Assembly: GCA_965661005.1 (NCBI GenBank)
Contig: CBFICB010000009.1
Location: forward strand, 13,973 to 77,972
DNA: 64,000 nt
Source: UBA5109 sp965661005
Lineage (GTDB): Bacteria > Pseudomonadota > Gammaproteobacteria > Pseudomonadales > Pseudohongiellaceae
Direction of reading: 5' to 3'
In this document: in pieces, positions 1-6,566 of the stretch
Layout: each line of letters opens with the position of its first letter
Numbering within the stretch: the first letter of the stretch is position 1
The notes under the pieces: model-generated
Told to the model about the DNA's origin: nothing
The model's input: only the letters and a program-made list of their open reading frames with translations
The model's database searches: none
Translations under genes and position numbers: made by a program

Positions 1-1014
1 AGCCACCATAGGAGAAATATTTGCAGCGATATGCTGCTGGTAAACTCTTCTTACAGCAGGCCACAGGATAGCAGCAAGCAGAAAAGCGGGAGTGACACTT
101 TTATCATTCGTAATGCGATCGTCAGTACTTTGAAATGCCCCTTCAAGCATTATTTTGTCTTTTGAGTCAGAAAAAGATATGTGTTCTTTTAGTGGAGGGA
201 ATAAAACGCTAAATACATTGTATGAAACAAGCATATTAAAAGTTTGCAGACCATGCCCATTAAAAAATAATTTAATAAACTCATCAAAAAGTCTGGCTGG
301 AGGGATGGATTCAAGTAAATTAGCATAAGTTTTTATATGCGTTTCAGTACTTTGCTCAATTGAAAAATTCAGTTTACATGCAAGTCTGATGGCACGTAAT
401 ATTCTGACGGGATCCTCTCTGTAACGCTGCTCTGGATCGCCAATTATCCGTAAGGTTTTATTCTTTAGATCGTCCATACCATGACAAAAGTCATACACGT
501 TAAACTCTTTAACAGTGTAATAAAGAGCATTAATCGTAAAGTCTCGCCTTAAGGCATCTTCCTCAATGGTTCCATAAACATTGTCTCTAAGTAACATACC
601 ACTTTGATTATGAGCTGAATCAAGATGCTTTACTTTTTTAGACAGACTGTTTCCTTCGACTTCTGTGCTTTGACTGGATTGGGCACGAAAGGTAGATACT
701 TCAATAATTTCTCTTCCAAAGTGCACATGCACAATTCGAAATCGCCTGCCGATTATTCTGGAGTTTCTAAAAACCTTAGCGACTTGTTCCGGGCTGGCAT
801 CGGTGGCGACATCAAAATCTTTTGGGGTAAGACCAAGTAGCAGGTCACGAACACCACCTCCGACTATATATGCTTCGTAACCGGCATCGTTCAATTTATA
901 AAGTACTTTTAATGCAAAAGGGCTGATCGCTTTTCTAGAAATCCCATGCTCTGCACGACGGATGATAGTAGATTCGATAGAGGCGTTAGTTGTTTGTTTT
1001 GAAGGTTTGATCAA
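1..1014 (-). CDS. pcnB: poly(A) polymerase PcnB (C-terminus cut by window edge)
   Basis: Adds poly(A) tails to RNA 3' ends, promoting decay of many transcripts. About 338 residues are visible. The N-terminal part reads RRAEHGISRKAISPFALKVL, as in class II poly(A) polymerases, followed by the nucleotidyltransferase motif GGGVRDLLLG and the acidic catalytic pair in KDFDVATDA. Further on come the family segments RDFTINALYY and REDPVRILRAIRLA. No ATG or GTG precedes the conserved start; an in-frame TAG lies at 1024-1026, so TTG at 1014 is the best start, with ATC codons as alternatives. The gene lies downstream of cbrB and a small RNA, its usual place in Pseudomonas. The C-terminus lies off the left edge. 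Confidence 0.93.
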   Translation of the reverse strand, partial: MIKPSKQTTNASIESTIIRRAEHGISRKAISPFALKVLYKLNDAGYEAYIVGGGVRDLLLGLTPKDFDVATDASPEQVAKVFRNSRIIGRRFRIVHVHFGREIIEVSTFRAQSSQSTEVEGNSLSKKVKHLDSAHNQSGMLLRDNVYGTIEEDALRRDFTINALYYTVKEFNVYDFCHGMDDLKNKTLRIIGDPEQRYREDPVRILRAIRLACKLNFSIEQSTETHIKTYANLLESIPPARLFDEFIKLFFNGHGLQTFNMLVSYNVFSVLFPPLKEHISFSDSKDKIMLEGAFQSTDDRITNDKSVTPAFLLAAILWPAVRRVYQQHIAANISPMVA

Positions 1015-1061
1015 AGTGATTTGCTAATAGAATAAAGTCACCATTCTACACAAGTGTAAGG

Positions 1062-1100
1062 CAAATAAAAAAGCCGATAAGACTTTTGTCTTACCGGCTT
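1062..1100 (-). terminator. intrinsic terminator of the CrcZ-like RNA
   Basis: A 13-base stem (1071-1083 with 1088-1100, one mismatch) with a TTTT/AAAA loop. On the minus strand it is followed by a T-rich tract (complement of 1062-1070). It lies just upstream of the pcnB start, so pcnB expression would depend on readthrough or its own promoter. Confidence 0.75.
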
Positions 1101-1348
1101 TTAATGCTTTGGTTTTTATTATTATTATTTTTGAATACTTCCCTGTAGCAAAATTCGGAGACAAATTGTCACCTTTGCTAGGGTATTCTTATCCCTTAAA
1201 CTGACCTCACGCTTCCCCCTTTGCTGTGCTGATTTTTCAGTTCTTCAGCTAAGGTACAGCTTATCACTGTATACCTGGGTCATTTCATTGCACTGTCATT
1301 ATCTTTTTATTATTTTTTTATTTTAATTATTGTAGACAGACAAAGTAT
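1065..1348 (-). ncRNA. CrcZ-like small RNA (candidate)
   Basis: Seen: a 500-base gap between cbrB and pcnB without a plausible ORF. On the minus strand it has a -24/-12 promoter (1360-1374), two A-rich blocks (complements of 1304-1324 and 1113-1132, each containing AATAATAA) and a strong terminator at 1062-1100. Known: in Pseudomonas the sRNA CrcZ sits in exactly this interval, is transcribed from a sigma54 promoter activated by CbrB, and uses AAnAAnAA motifs to sequester Hfq/Crc and relieve catabolite repression. Inferred: this roughly 280-base RNA is the functional counterpart, shorter and with two motif blocks instead of several. Identity rests on position, promoter class and motifs, not on sequence alignment. 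Confidence 0.68.
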
Positions 1349-1359
1349 CTAATAATAAA

Positions 1360-1374
1360 GCAGTATTCATGCCA
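1360..1374 (-). promoter_or_regulatory. sigma54 (-24/-12) promoter of the CrcZ-like RNA
   Basis: On the minus strand this reads TGGCATGAATACTGC, close to the consensus TGGCAC-N5-TTGC. The invariant GG and GC are exactly twelve bases apart, first G to G. It predicts a start near 1348. rpoN itself is at 20828-22348, and the adjacent cbrB encodes a sigma54 activator. Confidence 0.65.
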
Positions 1375-1413
1375 AGCTTATAGAAAGTTAATATAATCAT
1401 TACGAATCAATAA

Positions 1414-1506
1414 GTTACAATATTTTTCGGTTAGATCTTATTTATAACCAAGAAAAAACCATGAAAAAAATGTGGAGAATTGTAACTTGCAGTGTGCTTC
1501 GGTAAC
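1414..1506. promoter_or_regulatory. putative CbrB upstream activating sites
   Basis: Three copies of a GTAAC element lie 40-130 bases upstream of the -24/-12 promoter: GTTACAA at 1414-1420, TTGTAAC at 1480-1486 and GGTAAC at 1501-1506. The last two are direct repeats 20 bases apart (two helical turns). The first two form a widely spaced inverted repeat. Spacing and location suit enhancer sites of an NtrC-family activator; assignment to CbrB is inference. Confidence 0.35.
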
Positions 1507-1552
1507 GATTTGCTTTTGATTATTGCCATCAGATTTTCGATAATTATTGATT

Positions 1553-2962
1553 CTAGACAGATTTTTTATGCCTTGGGATGCCAAAGCGTTGGCGCCTTTC
1601 CCAAAGACACTTACGACTAATTCCCAGTTTTTTGGCTAATTGCGTCTCATTCATCGAATCCTGATGATCAAGGACGAAACGTTGAAAATAATCTTCGAGA
1701 GATAAATCTTCAGGCGGATCATCATCTATGTCTTTTCTTGTCTCAGGTTCTTTATCTACGAGATGAATGCTCTGTTGACGTTTCTTTTGTAACTGTTCGA
1801 TGTTAAGGGCATTTATTTCTGTAAGTTCTACATTAATGCCCAATAAATCTATAGGAATTTCAGGGCTTTCGGTAAGAATAACTGCACGCTCAATCGCATT
1901 TTCTAATTCACGTACGTTTCCAGGCCAAGGATAGACGGTAATTGCCTGTATAGCGCCTGCACTGAAATGCATAGGCTCCATGCCTAAACGCTTGCAGATC
2001 AAGTTTAATTTTTTCTCAGCCAGTTCTAAAATATCAGTCCCTCGAGCTCTAAGTGGGGGGATCTCTAGAGGCATAACATTAATTCGATAAAATAAATCTT
2101 CTCGAAAAAGACCCTCTACAACGAATTGTTGTAAATCTCGGTGAGTGGCGGCAATAAGCCGGACATCAACTTTGGTTGATTGTACTGAGCCAACCTTACG
2201 GATTTCATGCTCTTGCAAGACACGAAGAAGTCTTGCCTGAGCTTCTAGTGGGAGTTCCCCGATTTCATCAAGAAACAATGTGCCGTTGTTGGCAGCTTCA
2301 ACAAGCCCGGTACGGGTAGTCGTAGCTCCAGTAAAAGATCCCTTCTCGTGGCCAAAGAGTTCAGATTCGATAAGATTTTCAGGGATAGCAGCACAATTAA
2401 TAGATATCAAGTTTGCATTTTTACGTGAGCTGGCTTCGTGAAGTGCTTTGGCGACCAATTCCTTACCAGTCCCGGATTCACCTTGAATTAAAACTGAAGA
2501 ATTTGTTAAGGCTACTTTACGAATGCGTCTGAACAGCTCTTTCATTGTCGGGCAACTTCCAACCATTCCCGCAACAGGTTCATCGTTGGACTTAATAGTC
2601 TTTCTGCATTTTTTAGCAAGAGATTCAGAAGTGATATTTTTTATTGCTGTAATTACTTCTTTGGTTTGAAAGGGGATTGATAAGTATTCCATGGCGCCAT
2701 TTTTTGCAGAATCAGCCACACTATGGATCCCGGCAAAGTTACTGGCGATTAAAACTGGTGTAGATGTCTGTTTAATTAATTCAGTGCCTGGAGAGTCAGG
2801 CAGGCGTAAGTTGCAAATTATTGCGTCATATTTGTCTAAACTACATTCACATGCTTCTTTGAAATTGAAGCAGGATTCGCTCTCAAAGCCAGCTTGATTC
2901 AGTATTTCAGCCAGTGCTTCAAGTGTTTCCTGGTTATTTTCTACTATTAAAATATTAGCCAT
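1553..2962 (-). CDS. cbrB: sigma54-dependent response regulator, CbrB-like, with degenerate receiver
   Basis: An NtrC-family activator of 469 residues. The N-terminal receiver fold covers about 1-115, the AAA+ domain about 130-370 with Walker A GESGTGKE, the sigma54-contact loop GSFTGA (usually GAFTGA) and Walker B GTLFLDEIGE. A Fis-type helix-turn-helix lies at the C-terminus (ETQLAKKLGISRKCLWERRQ). Position between gluQ and pcnB identifies it as CbrB, which governs carbon/nitrogen catabolism in Pseudomonas. Odd: the phospho-acceptor Asp is Asn51 (IICNLRLPD), the acidic pair is E8-N9, and the conserved Lys is Ile96, so normal phosphorylation is unlikely. No cbrA kinase gene lies upstream. 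It probably acts on the sigma54 promoter next door. Confidence 0.9.
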   Translation of the reverse strand: MANILIVENNQETLEALAEILNQAGFESESCFNFKEACECSLDKYDAIICNLRLPDSPGTELIKQTSTPVLIASNFAGIHSVADSAKNGAMEYLSIPFQTKEVITAIKNITSESLAKKCRKTIKSNDEPVAGMVGSCPTMKELFRRIRKVALTNSSVLIQGESGTGKELVAKALHEASSRKNANLISINCAAIPENLIESELFGHEKGSFTGATTTRTGLVEAANNGTLFLDEIGELPLEAQARLLRVLQEHEIRKVGSVQSTKVDVRLIAATHRDLQQFVVEGLFREDLFYRINVMPLEIPPLRARGTDILELAEKKLNLICKRLGMEPMHFSAGAIQAITVYPWPGNVRELENAIERAVILTESPEIPIDLLGINVELTEINALNIEQLQKKRQQSIHLVDKEPETRKDIDDDPPEDLSLEDYFQRFVLDHQDSMNETQLAKKLGISRKCLWERRQRFGIPRHKKSV

Positions 2963-3177
2963 AGGTAGTTCATTGTTTATTAATAGCTGCTTGTAGCAGC
3001 ATAAAACGGCCTGTTAAGCTCGAAAACTGTTCCCTTTCTACTCACATTTGAGTAAAAGTGCAATACTAATGATCAAGATGAAGACGTCAATTAAAAATAA
3101 GCAGGATTGCTGATATAAGGTCTGGATTGCTTCTCCTAAAAGGGTTTAGGGCTATATTGTGGCTTATTAGATGTCTA

Positions 3178-4095
3178 TTATAGTGAGGCTTCGTCAATTT
3201 GCTGCAAATGCTGTAACTTTTCTATTTGCCAGTTTGCAATAGCCCAGAGCAGAATGTCAGAGGGACTGCAAAGTTTGAGTTCAAGTGGCGGGTTTTGCTG
3301 TAAATAAACTAAACCCTCATATAGTACTTGAGAAGGCTTGCTTAAATTTAAGGGGGCTGCATGGTGCTGTTTGCTGAGCTTCTGGCCTAGAGTGTTGATA
3401 ATGACAGGGATATGGCCATAAATGGGCTGGGGGTAGCTTAATAATGTTTGCAGGTAAATTTGCCTAGGGGTTGAATCCAGCAGGTCAATACCACGAATAA
3501 TATGAGTAATTTCTTGAAAAGCATCATCAATAACAACGGCAAGCTGATAGGCGTATAAGCCATCTTTACGTTTGATAATAAAATCTCCTACCTCTTCATT
3601 CAGATTTTGAGAATGCTTGCCCTGTATCAAATCATTAAATTGCATAGTTGAATTAGATACTTTACAACGAAAAGCATAGTCACCGGGCTTTAAGTCAGAA
3701 TCACTGAAATGCGGGTTTCTGCAGTTTCCCGGATAAATCCCTCCACATTTCCGCAAGCTTTGCCGGCTGCAAGTACATGGAAAAATTAGTTTCTGCTTTT
3801 GGAGTTCGCTAAGAACATCATGATAAGCGCTATGACGACTGCTTTGATATAAAACTTCACCATCCCAGTATAAATTTAAGGCTTCAAGTGCCTGTAAAAT
3901 TACTTTTGCTGCTTCTGGGCTTTCCCTGGGAGGGTCAAGATCTTCCATGCGTAGAAACCATTGACCCTTATTCGCACGCGCATCAAGAAAGCTTGCAAGT
4001 GCAGCAATTAAAGAACCAGCATGTAAAGGCCCGGTAGGCGAGGGCGCAAAGCGTCCTCTGTATGGGGAAGTATTGAGTGAAGCAGAAGCCGAGAT
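3178..4095 (-). CDS. gluQ: glutamyl-Q tRNA(Asp) synthetase
   Basis: Attaches glutamate to the queuosine base of tRNA-Asp. The protein is related to the catalytic core of GluRS. Seen: YRGRFAPSPTGPLHAGSLIAALASF with the HIGH-type motif HAGS, a zinc-type Cys cluster (CTCSRQSLRKCGGIYPGNC), and KLSKQ as the KMSKS counterpart. The first ATG (3948) is internal: conserved sequence extends upstream to about residue -49. In that extension no ATG, GTG or TTG occurs before an in-frame stop. ATC at 4095, preceded by GGGAG, is the best candidate start, giving 305 residues and a 2-base gap after the dksA stop, so coupling to dksA translation is likely. dksA-gluQ order is standard in gammaproteobacteria. Confidence 0.9.
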   Translation of the reverse strand: MSASASLNTSPYRGRFAPSPTGPLHAGSLIAALASFLDARANKGQWFLRMEDLDPPRESPEAAKVILQALEALNLYWDGEVLYQSSRHSAYHDVLSELQKQKLIFPCTCSRQSLRKCGGIYPGNCRNPHFSDSDLKPGDYAFRCKVSNSTMQFNDLIQGKHSQNLNEEVGDFIIKRKDGLYAYQLAVVIDDAFQEITHIIRGIDLLDSTPRQIYLQTLLSYPQPIYGHIPVIINTLGQKLSKQHHAAPLNLSKPSQVLYEGLVYLQQNPPLELKLCSPSDILLWAIANWQIEKLQHLQQIDEASL

Positions 4096-4097
4096 GT

Positions 4098-4694
4098 TTA
4101 GGCTCCCAGTTGTTTTTCCTTGATCTCGTCCAGCGTTTTACAATCAATACACTTGTTAGCCGTCGGGCGTGCTTCTAGACGACGTATGCCAATTTCGACT
4201 CCACACGAGTCACAAAAACCATAATCATCTTTAGCAATAAGCTCTATAGTAGAGTCAATTTTTTTAATTAAACGCCGCTCACGGTCACGAGTTCTCAATT
4301 CTATGCTAAATTCTTCTTCAAGAGTAGCTCGGTCTGCAGGGTCAGGTGGATTGGCCGCTTCATCTTGCATGTGATGTACGGTTCTGTCGACCTCTTCCAT
4401 TAGGTCATTACGCCAGTTCAGTAAGATATTTTTAAAATGTTCACGTTGAGGCTCATTCATATATTCTTCACCCCGTTTTATCTGATAAGGAGTGAAGTCG
4501 CCTAGCTCTAAAGGTGTAGCAGTTCTATTTGACCTGGCTTTAGCGGCTGGCTTTTTAGCAACGGCTTTTTTAGCGGCTGGCTTTTTGGCAACGGCTTTTT
4601 TAGCGGCTGGCTTTTTGGCAACAGCTTTTTTAGCGGCTGGCTTTTTAGCAGCAGTTTTTTTGGTTTTAGCAGTCGGTGTTTTTTTGCTTACCAT
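4098..4694 (-). CDS. dksA: RNA polymerase-binding transcription factor DksA with histone-like tail
   Basis: Binds the RNA polymerase secondary channel and works with ppGpp in the stringent response. The conserved core starts near residue 65 (DFTPYQIKRGEEYMNEPQRE). It has the coiled-coil tip DPADRA with the catalytic-tip acidic residues and a C4 zinc finger (CDSC ... CIDC). At 198 residues it exceeds the roughly 150 typical of the family. The extra length is an N-terminal Lys/Ala/Pro tail (residues 1-55) made of KKAVAKKPAA-type repeats, like histone H1 or AlgP C-terminal tails. The tail is encoded by a 30-base tandem repeat. The gluQ gene follows immediately. Confidence 0.96.
   Translation of the reverse strand: MVSKKTPTAKTKKTAAKKPAAKKAVAKKPAAKKAVAKKPAAKKAVAKKPAAKARSNRTATPLELGDFTPYQIKRGEEYMNEPQREHFKNILLNWRNDLMEEVDRTVHHMQDEAANPPDPADRATLEEEFSIELRTRDRERRLIKKIDSTIELIAKDDYGFCDSCGVEIGIRRLEARPTANKCIDCKTLDEIKEKQLGA
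4541..4660. repeat. 30-bp tandem repeat, four copies, inside dksA
   Basis: Units at 4541-4570, 4571-4600, 4601-4630 and 4631-4660. The first three differ by one or two bases and the fourth is more diverged. Each encodes ten residues of the Lys/Ala/Pro tail of DksA. The unit is a multiple of three, so copy-number change would alter tail length without a frameshift. Confidence 0.9.
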
Positions 4695-4706
4695 TACAAT
4701 ATCTCT

Positions 4707-4740
4707 TTATAGCTCAGTACTTGTTATAGCTCAGTACTTG
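4707..4740. repeat. 17-bp perfect tandem duplication in the dksA upstream region
   Basis: TTATAGCTCAGTACTTG occurs twice back to back (4707-4723, 4724-4740), ending 13 bases before the dksA start codon. On the coding (minus) strand each copy holds GCTATAA, which resembles a -10 box, so the duplication may place two -10-like elements in the promoter or 5' leader. Confidence 0.8.
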
Positions 4741-4872
4741 GCATTTAACCTTAGTAATATTTAACGTGCTGATCATTTTGTTTCTTGGCTCTGGTTGAAA
4801 ATCCGAGCCTTATTCTCGAAAGCAGAGCATTCTACTGGTTTATTTCATGACAGGAAACTATTTGTAGGCTTT

Positions 4873-5211
4873 TTATTGTTGCCTAAGATCAGATTCTTCA
4901 ATATAAATTTTTCCATCCTTAACTTCATAGGCAATAGTTTGTAAATTCAGCCCTAAACAAGGGCCTTGCAAACACTCTCCTGTCTCTATGCTAAATAAGG
5001 CGCCATGCGTAGAGCACTGAATCAAATCACCACTATTATTTAAAAATTTATTGGGTTCCCAGTTCAGTGGAACGTGCATATGTGGACAACGATTAATATA
5101 AATAAAAATTTTCTCATGTTTTTTTATGGCAAAAAGAGAGGAATGATTTAACTCAATGGCGTGACTGTCATCATCAGGGATGCTATTGATCTCACAAATG
5201 GCTTTCAACAT
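4873..5211 (-). CDS. Rieske-type [2Fe-2S] ferredoxin-like protein
   Basis: A 112-residue soluble protein with the two Rieske cluster motifs CPHMH (residues 42-46) and CSTH (about 67-70). Spacing is typical of small Rieske ferredoxins such as NirD- or HcaC-type electron carriers. No signal peptide or membrane segment is visible. The start codon overlaps the stop of the upstream PLP enzyme gene (TAATG), so the two are translationally coupled. The redox partner is not evident, and the exact function is unknown. Confidence 0.85.
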   Translation of the reverse strand: MLKAICEINSIPDDDSHAIELNHSSLFAIKKHEKIFIYINRCPHMHVPLNWEPNKFLNNSGDLIQCSTHGALFSIETGECLQGPCLGLNLQTIAYEVKDGKIYIEESDLRQQ

Positions 5212-6443
5212 TAGACTTCAAGGGCTTGTTTAAAGTCTGCAATGAGATCCTCTTGATCTTCTATACCGATTGAAAATCTAACCATAGAATCAGCAACACC
5301 CATGGAAGCTCTGCGTTCAGCTCCCGTTTCGAAATATATGGTATGAGCAACAGGAATTCCCAAACTACGGTTATCTCCTAAATTGCTGGAAGACACAACA
5401 AGTTCCAAGGAATTAAGAAAATCAAAGCAATCAATACTTGAATCCAGTTCGATACTGAAAATGGCACCAAAATGCTTGAAAAGCTCCTTCGCTCTTTGAT
5501 GCTGTGGATGATCAGGTAATCCCGGATAAAAAACTTTATTTACTTTTGGGTGCCCTTCACAAAATTTTGCGATAGCCAGGGCATTGTCAGAAGCATGATT
5601 GATTCTTAGATTTAAAGTATCAGAACCAACCGATAGATGATGAGCTGCCTCTGGCCCTAAAGCCGCTCCAAAGTCACGCAGGCCCTTTTTACGAATCTGC
5701 GTAATTCCCCATTGTGAAGAATCTTTATGTTTATAATTGTCATAGATATTGTCAAAGCGACTCCAGTCATAGAGACCAGTGTCTGTGACGCTGCCGCCTA
5801 AGGCATTCCCATGACCACCTATATATTTAGTCAAAGAGTTGATTATCAGACTGGCTTTGACAGTAATTGGAAGAAACAGACAGGGCGAGGTCATGGTGTT
5901 GTCAACAAAATAGATTAGATTATGTTTCTCGCATAACTCTCCAATCGCCGATAAATCTGCAATCTGTGTCACAGGGTTGGCAATTGTTTCAGCGAAGACC
6001 AGTTTGGTATTAGGCTTTATAGCGGCTTTGACATTGGATACATCAGTTGCATCAACGAAGGTAACCTCAATTCCCAGGCCATTTAAGGTATTAAATAAAC
6101 TATTGGTATTACCAAAAAGAAAAGCGCTAGAGACGATATGGTCTCCGGAGCGAAGTAAAGCCAATAAAGTAGAACCGATTGCCGCCATGCCTGTTGCAAA
6201 TATTACACTGTCCAGGCCTTGTTCCATCAAGGTGATTTTATTGGCTAGTGCATCGATGGTTGGGTTATTTTGGCGGCCGTAAGCATAACCTTTACGCTTG
6301 TTCTGGAAGACTTCTGCGAGCTCTCTGGCATCTTCATAGCCATAAGCCACTGAGGTGTGGATTGGTTTATGCAATACACCATGCTCTGGCTGATCTTTAC
6401 GGTCAGCATGCAAAATAGTGCTTGTGAATTGCTTCTTTGTCAT
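5211..6443 (-). CDS. PLP-dependent Cys/Met metabolism enzyme (cystathionine gamma-synthase/sulfhydrylase family)
   Basis: A 410-residue member of the trans-sulfuration PLP family, which joins a sulfur donor to an activated homoserine or cleaves such products. Seen: YGRQNNPT substrate-site segment, the phosphate-binding FATGMAAI, and the PLP lysine K206 in SLTKYIGGHG. C-terminal SLGDNRSL (usually SLGGxESL) is slightly divergent, as in the subgroup annotated 'cystathionine gamma-synthase family protein' rather than MetB or MetZ proper. The precise substrate cannot be fixed from sequence. It overlaps the downstream Rieske gene by one base. Confidence 0.85.
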   Translation of the reverse strand: MTKKQFTSTILHADRKDQPEHGVLHKPIHTSVAYGYEDARELAEVFQNKRKGYAYGRQNNPTIDALANKITLMEQGLDSVIFATGMAAIGSTLLALLRSGDHIVSSAFLFGNTNSLFNTLNGLGIEVTFVDATDVSNVKAAIKPNTKLVFAETIANPVTQIADLSAIGELCEKHNLIYFVDNTMTSPCLFLPITVKASLIINSLTKYIGGHGNALGGSVTDTGLYDWSRFDNIYDNYKHKDSSQWGITQIRKKGLRDFGAALGPEAAHHLSVGSDTLNLRINHASDNALAIAKFCEGHPKVNKVFYPGLPDHPQHQRAKELFKHFGAIFSIELDSSIDCFDFLNSLELVVSSSNLGDNRSLGIPVAHTIYFETGAERRASMGVADSMVRFSIGIEDQEDLIADFKQALEV

Positions 6444-6566
6444 TGCGCTATTGTATTACTTTAAAGAGATGGTTCAAAAAAGAGGGCGGATGATACTCCT
6501 ATTCCAGATTGTATAGAAGTGCAGTTCGAGAAATAAGCCCGATGACTGATCAGATATCGATAATGG

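Noticed and set aside
1101..1320. Gene-free stretch as 6S RNA, tmRNA or an RsmZ/CsrB-type RNA
   Set aside because: No tmRNA tag or 6S bulge structure is visible, and the few GGA motifs are not in regular loops. Position and A-rich motifs favour a CrcZ-like RNA.
4541..4660. Tandem repeat as CRISPR array
   Set aside because: Units are contiguous with no spacers and encode protein repeats. No CRISPR array was found in the window.
4492..4764. Plus-strand frame rich in Ala/Leu/Phe opposite dksA
   Set aside because: It is the antisense shadow of the DksA tail repeats; no start signal or family.
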